A DNA stretch of 64,000 nt from Orobanche coerulescens (GCA_033398695.1 CM065818.1:35488001-35552000), one strand, 5' to 3'; positions 10,456 to 22,504 are shown, counted from the first letter of the stretch. Translations and numbers: made by a program. Notes: generated from the letters alone by a model not told the origin.

Positions 10456-11529
10456 GTGCAAGTATATCAAGTATGAAACACAATACTCCTCGACAATAAA
10501 GTAAATGTAACCGTCAATTCATCAATTCAAGACTAGTATTCCGGAATAACTAAATCTCATAGCGTCACATCAAGACGTATATGAATGCCGTAGAAACGGT
10601 TCGTTCATATCATCCGTCAATACATGTATGAATGCCGTAGAAACAGTTCGTTCATATCATGCCATCAATTCATATATGAATGCCGTAGAAACGGTTCGTT
10701 CATATCATGCCATCAATATATCTATGAATGCCGTAGAAACGGTTCGTTCATATCATACCATCAATGTTTCTTACTTTCAAAGTCGAGAACGCACAATCAT
10801 AAATATATACTTGCCTTTGAGACATCGAGAAATCGAACGGAAGAAGGGTATGAGTTCGGTAGGTCCAAGAATGCGCTTCCGGCACCTAAACGATTCGCAA
10901 GGAATATGGTAATTAATTATCCATACTCAAATTACACGAAGAAACTCCCGAAACTCGTCTACGATTCATGAAAATACACGGGTAAACAACTAAAGGTTGG
11001 AAAAATCGCCCAAACTCCCGCAAGTCCGAAAACGGCACAATCAAGTCCGTAAAATCGTAGGAAAAGCATCCATACGGTATAGATACATCATAATCTCAAG
11101 GTTCTCAAGCTTCAAATCGGATAAATCGGACGAATCTACGAAAACCTCCAAAATCCAACACAATATTCAAAGTGTTCTTGAATAATCTTTCAATAATCCG
11201 ATGAATAATCGAATATGCCCATAATCATGTGTATATCACTTTATACACCATGATTTTAACATCCAAAACATCATTACTCAATACAAAATCGAAAACCAAG
11301 ATGTTGAAGAAATTACCTCTTGAATATCCAAGCTCTATGATCCGAAGAATACGCGATAGATCGATGATCCGAGCTTCCCCTCCGAATGAAAATGATAAAA
11401 ATTCAATACTCAAATGATAGATGATGCAAAGTTCTCTCCTCAAGCTCTCTCTCTAGTGTGGGTTGAAGAAAATGGAGGAAATGAGCTGCATCTCGCTCAA
11501 AAAGCATAATTATGCAGTTGACCGCATTG

Positions 11530-11896
11530 TGTGCCGCGGCTCAGCCGAAGTGTGCCGCGGCACGAGCCCAAAATCGCTCCTGTGGCTCGGAAGTGTGCGC
11601 GGCCCGGGCGTCTTGCCGCGGCACCGGCATGAGCGATTTTGGCCGCAGATGCAACACGAGTGTGCCGCGGCCCGGACAGGTGTGCCGCGGCAGTGACTCG
11701 GGAGTGTGCCGCGGCCCGGACAGGTGTGCCGCGGCAGTGACTCGGCAGTGTGCCGCGGCCCGGACAGGTGTGCCGCGGCAGTGACTCGGCAGTGTGCCGC
11801 GGCCCTGCCGGCATGTGCCGCAGCACCGGGTACAGTCTGCTCGGCCAGGTCTAGAAAATGTGTGTGCTGCGGCGCACACTCCTTGTGCCGCGGCCC
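11530..11896 (-). promoter_or_regulatory. CCGCGG palindrome array, G1a 3' LTR
   Basis: Dense GTGCCGCGGCAC-type array just upstream (minus sense) of an AT-rich palindromic TATA region GCATAATTATGC at 11504-11515. Inside it a 44-bp block (about 11660-11792) containing two palindromes is tandemly repeated three times. The partner LTR (18551-18860) has a shorter, indel-rich version, so the array changed after insertion. Confidence 0.8.
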
Positions 11897-12164
11897 ACAC
11901 CCCCCCTCGGGTCCTAAAATGATGAAAAACGACCCGGAAAGAGAATAAAAGCAATAGGACTCAATATCTGGGAAACAATAACACAAAATGGAAGTACGGG
12001 AACCCCAAAACGGTGGTTCCAAGCAATGATTACAAGGGTTCGCCCAACAAAACACAATTCGCACATTGAAGAGGTTTGAAATGACATGAATTTCAACCGG
12101 GTATTACATTCTCCCCCTCTAAAAAGAAGTTTCGTCCCGAAACTTAAGAAATAAATAGTTCGGG

Positions 12165-15100
12165 CTATTCCACCCGCATCTTATCTTCTGTCTCCCAAGT
12201 CGCCTCCTCGACTCCATGCCTCGACCATTGCACTTTAACCAGTGGAATGGCCTTATGCCGAAGTTGTTTCTCGCGACGCTCAAGGATCTTCACAGGTTTC
12301 TCCGGAAAGGTAATATCCTCGGCTACGTCAATCTCACTGTAGTCGATAATGTGGCTCGGATCCGGTACGTACTTTCTCAACTGAGACACATGAAAAACAC
12401 TGTGGACGTGACTCAAAGCTGGAGGCAATGCCAAGCAATAAGCTAAATCTCCAACTCTGTCCAAAATCTCGAAGGGTCAGATATACCTCGGACTAAGTTT
12501 CCCCTTTTTCCCGAAGCGGAAAACTTCTCTGGTCGGCGACACCTTGAGCAAGACATGATCTCCTACCTCAAATTCCAAGGGTCGACGACGAGTATCAGCA
12601 TAAGATTTATGACGACTCTGGGAAGCCAGCAATCGGTCCCGGATAATAAAAATCTTTTCCTTAGTCTCCATCAACATATCCGGCTCCATCCCAACTAGCT
12701 CAGAAGCCTCGTCCCAACATAATGGCGACCTACATCGCCTACCATATAGTGCCTCGAAGGGTGCCATTTTGATCGACGCATGCCAACTATTATTGTAAGC
12801 AAACTCGATCAACGGTAAGTGAAGCTCCCAATCATTACTCCAATCCAAGGCACAAGCCCGTAACATATCTTCCAACGTCTGAATCGTCCTCTCTGTCTAA
12901 CCGTCCGACTAAGGATGAAAGGAAGTACTCAATCTCAACTCCGTACCCAGAGCCTGATGAACGGCTTGCCAAAAATGCGATACGAAACGGCCGTCTCGAT
13001 CAGAAACAATGGTCTTGGGGGCACCATGTAACCTCACGATCTCAGCAATAAAAGTTCGAGCTAGTCTATCCGGTCCCCAAGTATCCTTAATACCCAAGAA
13101 GTGTGCAGACTTGGTCAATCTATCGACAATTACCCAAATCATATTCATTCCGGCCCGAGTTCTCGGCATGCCAGTGATGAAATCCATCGAGATGTCTTCC
13201 CACTTCCACTCGGGAATGGGAAGTGGTTTCAACAACCCCGCTGGTCGTTGATGTTCGATCTTGACTTGTTGACACGTCAAACACCGTAGTACGAACTCCG
13301 TAACATCCTTCTTCATGTTATTCCACCAAAAATTGCGCTTCAAATCTTTGTACATCTTACTCGTTCCGGGGTGGATTGAGTAAGGCGTAGCATGAGCTTC
13401 TTGGAGAATTCTTTGCCTCAACTCTAAATCGTTCGGAACACAAAGCCTGCCCTAAAATCTCAGAATACTATCCTCGTGAACCATAAAACCAGGAGCTTTT
13501 CCTTTAATTACATCTTCCTTCAGTTGAGAAATCATCGGGTCACTCCACTGCTTCCCTTTGATGTCGTCAACCAAGGACGAAGTAATTTCGAGAGTACACA
13601 ACTGTCCCTGTACTCGCTGAAGCCAAACTTTTATCCCTTGCTCAATTAAATCCTGACGAATTTTTGTCTGCGATGTAAGAACCTCGAGCATTTGAAGAGA
13701 TGCCGATTTGCGGCTCAAAGCATCCGCAACGACGTTGGCTTTTCCGGGGTGGTAAAGAATTTCCAAATCATAATCCTTTATCAACTCTAACCAACGTCTC
13801 TGTCTCATATTCAGCTCCTTCTGACTGAAAATGTACTTTAGGATCTTGTGATCGGTATAAATCCGGCACGGTGAACCATACAAATAATGCCGCCAAATCT
13901 TGAGTGCGAAGACAATTGCGGCCAACTCTAAATCGTGAGTGGGATAATTCATCTCGTAAGGCTTTAATTGCCGTGACGCAAAAGCTATCGTCTTATCATG
14001 CTGCATAAGTACACAGCCCAGGCCTTGACCCGAAGCGTCACTATAGACTGCAAAGCCCTCGCTACCATGTGGTAATGTTAAAATCGGCGCTGAAGTCAGC
14101 CGTCTCTTCAGTTCATCGAAGCTCTGTTGTCTCTCATCCGTCCAAATAAAATTTTCGGTCTTCTGGAGCAATTTCGTAAGTGGTCGAGCGAGTTTCGAGA
14201 ACCCCTCGACAAACCGACGGTAATACCCAGCAAGGCCCAAAAAGCTACGAACTTCCTTAACATTTTTAGGCGGTGCCCAATCTAGCACTGCCTCAATCTT
14301 CTGCGGGTCTACACGAACCCCTTCGGCCAAAATCACGTGACCGAGAAACATAACTTCTTCCAACCAAAACTCACATTTCGAGAATTTTGCATAGAGGTGC
14401 TCGGTTCTCAAAATGTCTAAAACTAAACGCAAGTGTCGGGCATGTTCCTCCTTATCACGAGAATAGATTAAGATGTCGTCAATAAAGATGACTACACACT
14501 TGTCGAGGTACTCGATGAATATTTTATTGATTAACTGCATGAATACTGTCGGCGCATTAGTCAACCCAAAAGGCATAACTACAAATTCATAATGCCCATA
14601 TCTCGTCCGAAACGCCGTCTTCGAAACGTCGGACTCCCTCACTCTGAGTTGATAATACCCGGATCTTAAATCAATCTTCGAGAAAACCGCGGCCCCTTGC
14701 AATTGATCAAATAAATCGTCTATACGAGGCAAAGGATATTTGTTCTTGATGGTTACTTTGTTCAGCTCACGGTAGTCGATGCACAAACGTAGTGAACCAT
14801 CTTTCTTCCTCACGAAGAGAACAGGTGCGCCCCAACGCGAAGCGCTCGGTCTGATGTGCCCTTTTCCAAAAGTTCTCCCAACTGAGTCTTCAATTCTTGC
14901 ATCTCGGAAGGTGCCATTCGATAAGGTGCTTTAGAAATCGGGGCTGCATCTGGCTCTAAGTCCACGGAAAAATCTATCTCTCGATCTGGCGGTAATCCCG
15001 GGAGGTCATCCGGAAAAACATCGGGATACTCATTAACAACCGGAATTGAAGAGAAATCGACTTCATTTCCTTCCATTTTCAAAGCATAACACCAATAGCC

Positions 15101-16803
15101 CGTACAACCTTTATTCAAAAGTTTTACGGCCTTCATGGCACTGATAAGTAACTTGGATTGGCCCGACTTACGTCCCAATAATGAGTACTCAGATCCGTCT
15201 TTATTCATCATGGTGATAACCTTGGTACGGTAATTCATAATCGCTTGGTGATTATCAAGCCAATCCTCGCCGAGGATCACGTCCTCGCCTTCCATATCAA
15301 CTACAATCAGATTCGATAACCATTCCATACCGGATATAATCACCGGAAAATCTCTAATCTCCCGATTCCCCACAATTCTATCCCCGCTAGGCAGTTTCAC
15401 GATAAAGGGATCGCAAGCAGTCAAACAAGTTATATTCAAATGGCGTACACACTCCAAAGAAATAAAAAAATGTGTAGCACCCGTATCAAAAAGTACACGG
15501 ACCGGATAAGATAAAATATGGATAGTACCTGAAGCCACTGCCGCGTCGGGTTCGTCTGTTCGACGCATCTCATAAACCCGTGGTTGCACCGAACCAACGC
15601 TAGAGTTTCCCCCTCCAGCGTTCTGACCCCGTCCCCGGCCCCTGCCAAAATTCTGCTGAGGTTGACCAAAAGATTGTCGCTGGTTTATACCTTGATCAAG
15701 TGGTGTTGGGGCAGAAGCCCGAGTGTCCAAAGTCTGATTTGGCTCGGAACAATAAACCGCTTTATGTCCCATCTGTCCGCACGTGTGACACTTCAATGGT
15801 GGGAAGTTGCATTCCGAATTAAAGTGGCCTGGACGGCCACAATTATAGCAAGTCACCGTGCGATTTGTGGTACCCGGAGTGGGACGGTAACCCCTCTTTC
15901 CTTTATTAGAACGTGACGACTGTCCGGCAAAATGGCTAGTCGTCTGTGACTTCTGAAAGTTTCCACCCTTAGAGCCAGAAAAATTTCCCGCGACTTTTTG
16001 CTTCTTCGGTTCTTCAACGGTATCGTTGTCGGGGCTCAACATATCATGGGCTAAAGCTCTGTCCTGATACTCTTTCAGTGTGGTACAAGCAAATCCGGCT
16101 ATGTACCGCCGTAAGTCCAAATTCATCCGCATATCAAAATAACGGATCTTATCACGCTCGTTACGCACTTGATCCTTCACATGGATAAATTGTTGGTTGT
16201 ACTCCACGATCGCCTGCGAAACGGGAATATCTTGTGGTTTAGCCTCGAAAAAGGCTCGGATTCGGCTCTCTCGCACCGGCCAAGGACAAAACTCGGCCTC
16301 CAAGAGCTCCTTAAATTCATCCCATGTGGCAATACGATCCTGTGGCTTGATGACCTTCCACCAAGTAGCGGCCTCCTTAGTGAGGAAATACTGAGCAATC
16401 GGTACTTTCCTCACCTCGGGGCAATCAACCGCCTCGAAAATCTTCGCCAATTCGCTGCTTGATCTTCCCGGCTAACGTGCATGGCACCGCCAAACTGTGG
16501 AGGGTGCATACGGATTACATTCTGAAGCAAGGCATCCGTGTTTGGGTTCGGGTTATTCAGCTGAACAGTTTGGGCTAAGATAGTCATCTGAGTAGCCAAT
16601 TGTTGAAGTGCATTCGCCACTCCAACGTCCACGTTGTTCCCCTGACCGTTTGACTGGTCGTGATGACTCTCGGTGTCAGGATGCACCAAGTTCGACAAAC
16701 TGGGGTTGGTCGACCCCGCAACTGAACTGATGGAAACGGCCGCGCCACGACCTCTTCCTCGTCCACGGCCACGACCACGGCCACGACCCCTACCAGCTGA
16801 CAT
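12165..16803 (-). pseudogene. G1a gag-pol, broken
   Basis: Polyprotein for retrotransposition. It starts at the ATG at 16803 with an Arg-Gly repeat N terminus. The retrotransposon gag core (FEAVDCPEVRKVPIAQYFL) continues from about 16450, followed by two CCHC knuckles ([28 protein letters not shown]), an aspartic protease ([12 protein letters not shown]), RT with FIDDILIYS, RNase H, a zinc-binding integrase and a C-terminal chromodomain-like segment (VQWSRHGVEEATWETE). Breaks: a frameshift near 16480, a frameshift near 14870, a TAG near 13452-13454, two TAGs in the integrase core (about 12898-12911), a TGA near 12477 and an early stop at 12165. G1b is the better-preserved relative. Confidence 0.9.
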
Positions 16804-17030
16804 ACTGAAGAACACACAAGGTACGTAAGCACAATTCAATCGCACGTCATTAAGGTGATCGATTCTCAAAAATACCAATAAAAGAAGCATAATGAGTAAG
16901 GAATCATCAGAAGAGTAAGAGGTCTTACCAGTACCGGTCGCACTGTGATGATGGCAGAGTAGTGATACTGTGGACAAATGACGACTCATTCGACCCAAAA
17001 GACCGACAGCCTAGGTATCCATAGACCTAA

Positions 17031-17042
17031 GCTATGATACCA
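17031..17042 (-). other. G1a primer-binding site
   Basis: Minus strand TGGTATCATAGC, five bases inside the 5' LTR. It has one mismatch to the plant initiator-Met tRNA 3' end complement TGGTATCAGAGC. Confidence 0.8.
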
Positions 17043-17419
17043 TATTCTGTAACACCCCCAAGTTATTCAGGGAATATTACAGTGCCGTAAGCCCCGCTGT
17101 GGGACCCACAAGGCTAAACATTCGCGGAACTATAAATTTTGACCGAGAAGGTCTACACACAATGAAATGAAAAACAATACAAAGGGTATTCAAAACATAA
17201 CCAATGTATTCAAATACGTCACATCACGAATCAATACCTCGGCAAACACAGGCCGGAACATCAAGGAAAATAGAAAACAATACTCGAGTATTCAATAACC
17301 AATCCAGTACAACAACACTGAATGGAAAACTAAAAACATAACTGGAAGAAAGACACAGTATCACACTTGCCCACCATCTTCATGCCGACCCGATACCTGC
17401 CTGTCCACTCTCCTGGAAC

Positions 17420-17473
17420 CTGAAATACATAAAACGTATTTCCCCCATAAAGGGGTTAGCCGTCGAATAGCTA
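17420..17473 (-). other. Three-hairpin 3' splice module, G1a 5' LTR
   Basis: Minus strand: TAGC/GCTA (17457-17473), CCCC/GGGG (17443-17455) and GAAATAC/GTATTTC, a perfect 7-bp stem (17422-17442), followed by the AG. The C-G to T-A change in hairpin 3 relative to Tk-A is present on both arms. Confidence 0.65.
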
Positions 17474-18550
17474 GTGCAAGTATATCAAGTATGAAACACA
17501 TTACTCCTCGACAATAAAGTAAAAGTAACCGTCAATTCATTAATTCAAGACTAGTATTCCGGAATAACTAAATCTCATAGCGTCACATCAATACGTATAT
17601 GAATGCCGTAGAAACGGTTCGTTCATATCATCCGTCAATACATGTATGAATGCCGTAGAAACGGTTCGTTCATATCATGCCATCAATTCATATATGAATG
17701 CCGTAGAAATGGTTCGTTCATATCATGCCATCAATATATCTATGAATGCCGTAGAAACGGTTCGTTCATATCATACCATCAATATTTCTTACTTTCAAAG
17801 TCGAGAACGTACAATCATAAATATATACTTGCCTTTGAGACATCGAGAAATCGAACGGAGGAAGGGTATGAGTTCGGTAGGTCCAAGAACGCGCTTCCGG
17901 CACCTAAACGATTCGCAAGGAATATGGTAATTAATTATCCATACTCAAATTACACGAAGAAACTCCCAAAACTCGTCTACGATTCATGAAAATACACGGG
18001 TAAACAACTAAAGGTTGGAAAAATCGCCCAAACTCCCGCAAGTCCGAAAACGGCACAATCAAGTCCGTAAAATCGTAGGAAAAGCATGCATACGGTATAG
18101 ATACATCATAATCTCAAGGTTCTCAAGCTTCAAATCGGATAAATCGGACAAATCTATGAAAACCCCCAAAATCTAACACAATATTCAAAGTGTTCTTGAA
18201 TAATCTTTCAATAATCCGATGAATAATCGAATATGCCCATAATCATGTGTATATCACTTCATACACCATGATTTTAACATCCAAAACATCATTACTCAAT
18301 ACAAAATCGAAAACCAAGATGTTGAAGAAATTACCTCTTGAATATCCGAGCTCTATGATCCGAAGAATATGCGATAGATCGATTATCCGAGCTTCCCCTT
18401 CGAATGAAAATGATAAAAATTCAATACTCAAATGATAGATGATGCAAAGTTCTCTCCTCAAGCTCTCTCTCTCTCTCGTGTGGGTTGAAGAAAATGGAGG
18501 AAATGAGCTGCATCTCGCTCAAAAAGCATAATTATGCAGTTGACCGCATT

Positions 18551-18860
18551 GTGTGCCGCGGCTCAGCCGAAGTGTGCCGCGGCACAGCCAAAATCGCTCC
18601 TGTGGCTCGGCGGTGTGCCGCGGCCATGCAGCGTCTTGCGGCACCGGTCTGACGATTTTTGGCCGCAGATGCAACACGAGTGTGCCGCGGCCGGACAGTG
18701 TGCGCGCGGTGACTCGAGTGTGCCGCGGCCGGATAGGTGTGCCGCGGATGACTCGGCATGTGCCGCGGCCCTACGGCATGTGCCGCGGCACCGGCACGAT
18801 CTGCTCGGCGAGTCTAGAAAATGTGTGTGCCGCGGCGCACACTCCTTGTGCCGCGGCCCA
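18551..18860 (-). promoter_or_regulatory. CCGCGG palindrome array, G1a 5' LTR
   Basis: Counterpart of 11530-11896 but shorter, with many 1-2-base deletions relative to it (for example gtgtgcgcgcgg for gtgtgccgcgg). Either array instability or consensus sequencing errors in a GC-palindromic stretch could explain this. Confidence 0.75.
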
Positions 18861-19071
18861 CACCCCCCCTCGGGTCCTAAAATGATGAAAAACGACCCGG
18901 GAAGAGAATAAAAGCAATAGGGCTCAATATCTGGGAAACAATAACACAAAATGGAAGTACGGGAATCCCAAAACGGTGGTTCCAAGCAATGATTACAAGG
19001 GTTCGCCCAACAAAACACAATTCGCACAATGAAGAGGTTTGAAATGACATGAATTTCAACCGGGTATTACA

Positions 19072-21559
19072 TCGAAGCTCTGTCGGAATCGAGGCATGAG
19101 AAGGAAAATCGCGCATAAGATCATTAATACGTCCAAAGTCCCATGCCGGCGTATCAAGAGGAGCAGACTAGCCCACTACCTCATCAATATGTCAACATAA
19201 CTTGCCCACTGCATCATCAACATATCGACGCATATGCTCGACCGATGAATCCACATATGTACGCATATGAGTAAAAAGAGTATCAAAATCAGTAATCGAT
19301 GTAGTCTCCTGAGTACCCCGTGCCGAAGAAGATACAGTCTGGTGAGGACCCCATATCGGAGAACTATGGGGCGGCAAATCAGTATGCACAGGCTCAAGGC
19401 TCTTCTGATGACTCACGTCCATGAGTAAGATGTAGAGGGTCAGAAATAACCAGACCACATGTCCGCTGCCGGACATTACGCTCTCTGGCTAGATCACCCT
19501 CACGATCCCTCCCCTTCTCCTTCCCCTTCCCCCCACCCTTCTTGCATAGGGCCATCCTGTGCGTATACTGCACCCACTCTCTCGCAGCATCACTAATGGA
19601 CTGCATATACGGCTCCTGCTCCTCCTCAGGTGTCAGAGATAACACCTCAAAACAATCAATCTAAATACAATTCAATGATTCATTTTCAGTAATTGTTACC
19701 TTAAATATCTACAAGAGTATTTACGTATTGAAAACCTATAATTGATTACCTCATCATCGAAGAATATGGTAAAATCAACATGACCCAGCTTCTTCAACTT
19801 CCAGCGTGTACAACGAGGTCGCTGGATGAAAGAAGCTCCGAGCATGGTCCCACATTTGGAGCCTAACGAAGGTATAGCCTCGCAATCCCATATCTGAAAA
19901 CAATAATTGAATCCCAACATAAGAAACGATAACAATATTTATTCTGAGTTTGAGTATATAATTAAGTTAATGAATGCGAGGACGTACCATAATAGCGTAT
20001 ATGTTACCATACAAATGGTAACTCGGATCCAGACCAGCGGGGACCTCAGTGGGAACATCACTCAAATACGTAACCAAAATCTGATATGAATATAAGCCCC
20101 ATGGAAAGCTCTCCCACCGAGTCTGGTCCTCAACCAACGTCTACAACCACCGGTCAGCAATACGCTTGCCCCCATCCACACCGAATATCAAATAGCAGAC
20201 GCACAGAACCTTAGCGACCTTCAGCGCATCACCGGGATGCTCTCTAAAATATCCAGCAGCAAATCGATCACGAATATGGTCTAACATCTGCCCCCCACGA
20301 CTGAGCAACGGATACGATCGTACACGCTCCCCTCCGATGGAACATCGTCCCCGTGCACATCAAAGTTGGAGTCTCCGAATCGCAAGCCGGTGACTAGCGC
20401 ATACTCATATCTAGAAAATCAAATAAATCGATGACCGAGCCTAAACCAAAACTCATCGGCATGTGCATCCGATTTAATCACCTCGTTCGACAACAAGGCA
20501 TGCAATGCGGCATTAGATACAAACCCCCCCACTCCTCCCGGATAAAGTGTCCAAGACACGACTCTCTAAACTCCCTAATAGTGTCATCACCTACAGTCCA
20601 CAGCTCAGCAACGATCGTCTTAATAATCCCTTATCTAACATACCCATTTATGGAGCATTTCGAACCCCGCATATTCGGCCTCTTCCAAACAACCTGCCGA
20701 TTCAAATATATTTTAATTTTAGCTTCCAGTGGGTGTATTGAGGTAATATGTAATCGGGAAAAAGTAAGTGGACAATTCGAGTAACAGTGGAATTTATTCG
20801 ATTTATTTCCGTCGAGTTATTCTAATTCAACTTGAGACATCCTAATTCAATTTCAATCATCTAATGCAATTCGAGACATCCTAATACAATCCGAGTCATC
20901 CTAATTCTAGTAGTTTTATGTCAATTCGAATAATCATAAATCAATTTCCGACATTAGTCTTTTAAATTAATTTGAGAAATCCTAATTGGTCAATTAGTCC
21001 AATTTGAGTAACATATAAACTATATTCGAGTAAGACAAATAAAAAATGAAATAAACTAACTAAACAAAATAAACTAACTAAACGAAACAAACTAACTAAA
21101 TTCGACAAGATATCCATATTTATAACATTCCCAAATTCGAATTGAAACTCGAATACGAATTACCAAGGTTACATAAATAATCAATTCAACACGACATCAA
21201 TTCGATCGATATCAATTCATACATAAAGAACACGATATCAACACACGATTCGCGGTTGACCGGCGCTACTTAATTCCCAAATTCAATTTTCTCTATTTAA
21301 TTTATTTTTCACCGTGTAAATCGAATGCAAATTTTATAATTCGAATGCAAAACGTGTAAATCGAATTCGTGTAAATCAAATGAAAAAAGTGTAAAACTAA
21401 TTCGAGTAACGAGACCGTACGAGTGACACGAAAATAAAGTCTTACCTGGTCATCGGCAGCGGCAGCATCAGAAGCGGCGGCGGCGGACTCGACATTAGCA
21501 TTACCGTCAGCGGCGCTATTCGGGGAACGCCTCAAATTCGGAGAAGTCGAATTCGCCAT
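19072..21559 (-). pseudogene. 5' half of the DUF1985-Ulp1-like gene
   Basis: Exon 1 (21559-21446, 38 codons) starts with an ATG (MANSTSPNLRRSPNS), is Ala-rich, and ends at CAG|GTAAGA. A large exon (about 20700-19988) encodes DUF1985 landmarks such as RYEYALVTGLRFG, LKVAKVLCVCYLIFGVDG and WESFPWGLYSYQ, ending at ATG|GTACGT. The next exon (19893-19750, 48 codons, TTTTCAG acceptor) encodes IWDCEAIPSLG and PRCTRWKLKKLG. The following exon starts at 19645 (TTTTGAG acceptor), encodes a Lys/Gly-rich linker and runs to the G1a insertion at 19072. Damage: TAG in ...ADRWL*TLVEDQ, TGA before FSRYEYALV, a frameshift at a G-run in the region 20500-20540, and another near 20320. The role of DUF1985 is unknown; it usually precedes a Ulp1 protease, which is present here at 8679-9332. 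Confidence 0.75.
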
Positions 21560-21961
21560 CGAGAAGGAGGAAATAACTCGGATTCATGAAACTCCTGTTC
21601 GTGAAACTCGAAGTCGTCGGATTCGTGAAATTCGTGAAGAAGGAAGAAGTCGACTCGAGTCTGGTTTTCGTGTGAAACTCAAAGTCGGATTCGTGTGAAA
21701 CTCGAAGTTAGATTCGTGAAGAAGGAAGAAGACGACTCGAGCTTTTTTTTCGTGAAACTCGCTAGGTCGGATTCGTGAAGAAGGTAGCGACGACTCGATT
21801 GTTGTTTAAAGAGTTACTCTCTATTCGAGTAACTCGTGTATTGGGGTAATGTCCCTAATTCGGGTAATATTGTAAGGAGATTTTCGGATAATATAGTAGA
21901 TAACTCGAGCGGCTTGGACGAATTCAGATAACCCGAGTTCGTGTGACACGAAGTATATTCA
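21560..21961. other. Upstream spacer of the pseudogene
   Basis: No gene seen. It is filled with short degenerate repeats of 'gattcgtgaa', 'gtgaaactcg' and 'attcgagtaac' type. Its last 60 bases (agcggcttggac...gtgtgacac) recur just beyond the other end of Tk-B at 58444-58497. Confidence 0.5.
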
Positions 21962-22217
21962 TGTAATATCCGCATTTTTCTTTCCCTTGTATTTTCATTT
22001 CCGGCGTATTTTTTTTTTCGATTGCAGTGACCCTCGTGTATCTTTCAGTGTATCTTTCCTGTCATCTATTGATCTGATTCTTGTTATTGTTGTGCGGAAC
22101 CACCGTTTTGGGGTTTGCGTACTTCCATTTCGTGTTATTAGTTCCCAAATATCGATTCTTATTGCTTTTATTCTCTTCCCGGGTCATTTTTCTTCATTTT
22201 AGGACCCAAGGGGGGTG

Positions 22218-22504
22218 TGGGCCGCGGCACAAGGATTTTGCGCCGTGGCACACACACTTTCCAGTTTTTGGCCGAGCGGCCTATACTGTGTGCCGCGGCA
22301 CATGCCGACGGGGCCGCGGCACACTGCCGAGTCAGTTCCGCGGCACACCCGTCCGGGCCGCGGCACACTCGTGTTCCATTTTCGGCCAAACCCGTCTGTA
22401 CCTTGTGCTGCGGCACATGCCGGCCGTGCCGCGGCACACTGCCGAATCCTGGGAGCAATTTTTGGGCCTGTGCCACGGCACACTTCAGCTGGGCCGCGGC
22501 ACAC
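22218..22504 (+). promoter_or_regulatory. CCGCGG palindrome array, Tk-B 5' LTR
   Basis: About ten GTGCCGCGGCAC-type sites upstream of the TATA region. Three are damaged by transitions at CpG (gccgtggc, gtgctgcgg, gtgccacgg), all intact in the 3' LTR, consistent with deamination of methylated cytosines. Confidence 0.8.

Larger units (their letters stand above)
10030..12108 (-). repeat. G1a downstream (3') LTR
   Basis: 2,079 bp, TGTAACACCCCC...GTATTACA as read on the plus strand. The polypurine tract (TTTTTAGAGGGGGAGAA on the minus strand) lies at about 12109-12125, just inside. The part from 10030 to about 11150 matches the G1b LTR. The part from about 11200 to 12108 (U3 and leader up to the donor) instead matches Tk-B: the text GGAACCACCGTTTTGGGGTT and the CCGCGG array are shared. 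Four copies of a block containing 'cgtagaaacggttcgttcat' lie at about 10580-10760 inside the putative intron (10402-11316). Confidence 0.92.
10030..19071 (-). mobile_element. G1a: Ty3/gypsy chromovirus (Tekay-like), minus strand
   Basis: Complete LTR-flanked element of 9,042 bp: LTRs 10030-12108 and 17048-19071, internal region 12109-17047. Flanking 5-mers are tcgag (10025-10029) and tcgaa (19072-19076), a target duplication with one change. Gene order gag, protease, RT, RNase H, integrase and a C-terminal chromodomain-like segment identifies a chromovirus. The long LTRs and the Arg-Gly-rich gag start suggest the Tekay/Del clade. It is inserted in the DUF1985-Ulp1 pseudogene. The coding region has multiple frameshifts and stops. 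It shares its internal region and LTR 3' half with G1b but has a Tk-B-like U3. Confidence 0.93.
17048..19071 (-). repeat. G1a upstream (5') LTR
   Basis: 2,024 bp partner of 10030-12108, with the same hybrid composition (G1-type R/U5, Tk-B-type U3). About 55 bp shorter, mainly in the palindrome array. Contains the four 'gaatgccgtagaaaYggttcg' blocks at about 17598-17775. Confidence 0.92.

Noticed and set aside
10624..10971. ORFs of MYECRRNGSF-type repeats in the G1 LTRs
   Set aside because: They only translate the four tandem 'gccgtagaaacggttcgttc' blocks, on the strand opposite to the element.
21957..21961. Long (about 55 bp) target duplication for Tk-B
   Set aside because: LTR integrases make about 5-bp duplications; attca/attcg fits that. 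The longer similarity is better explained as an older local repeat.
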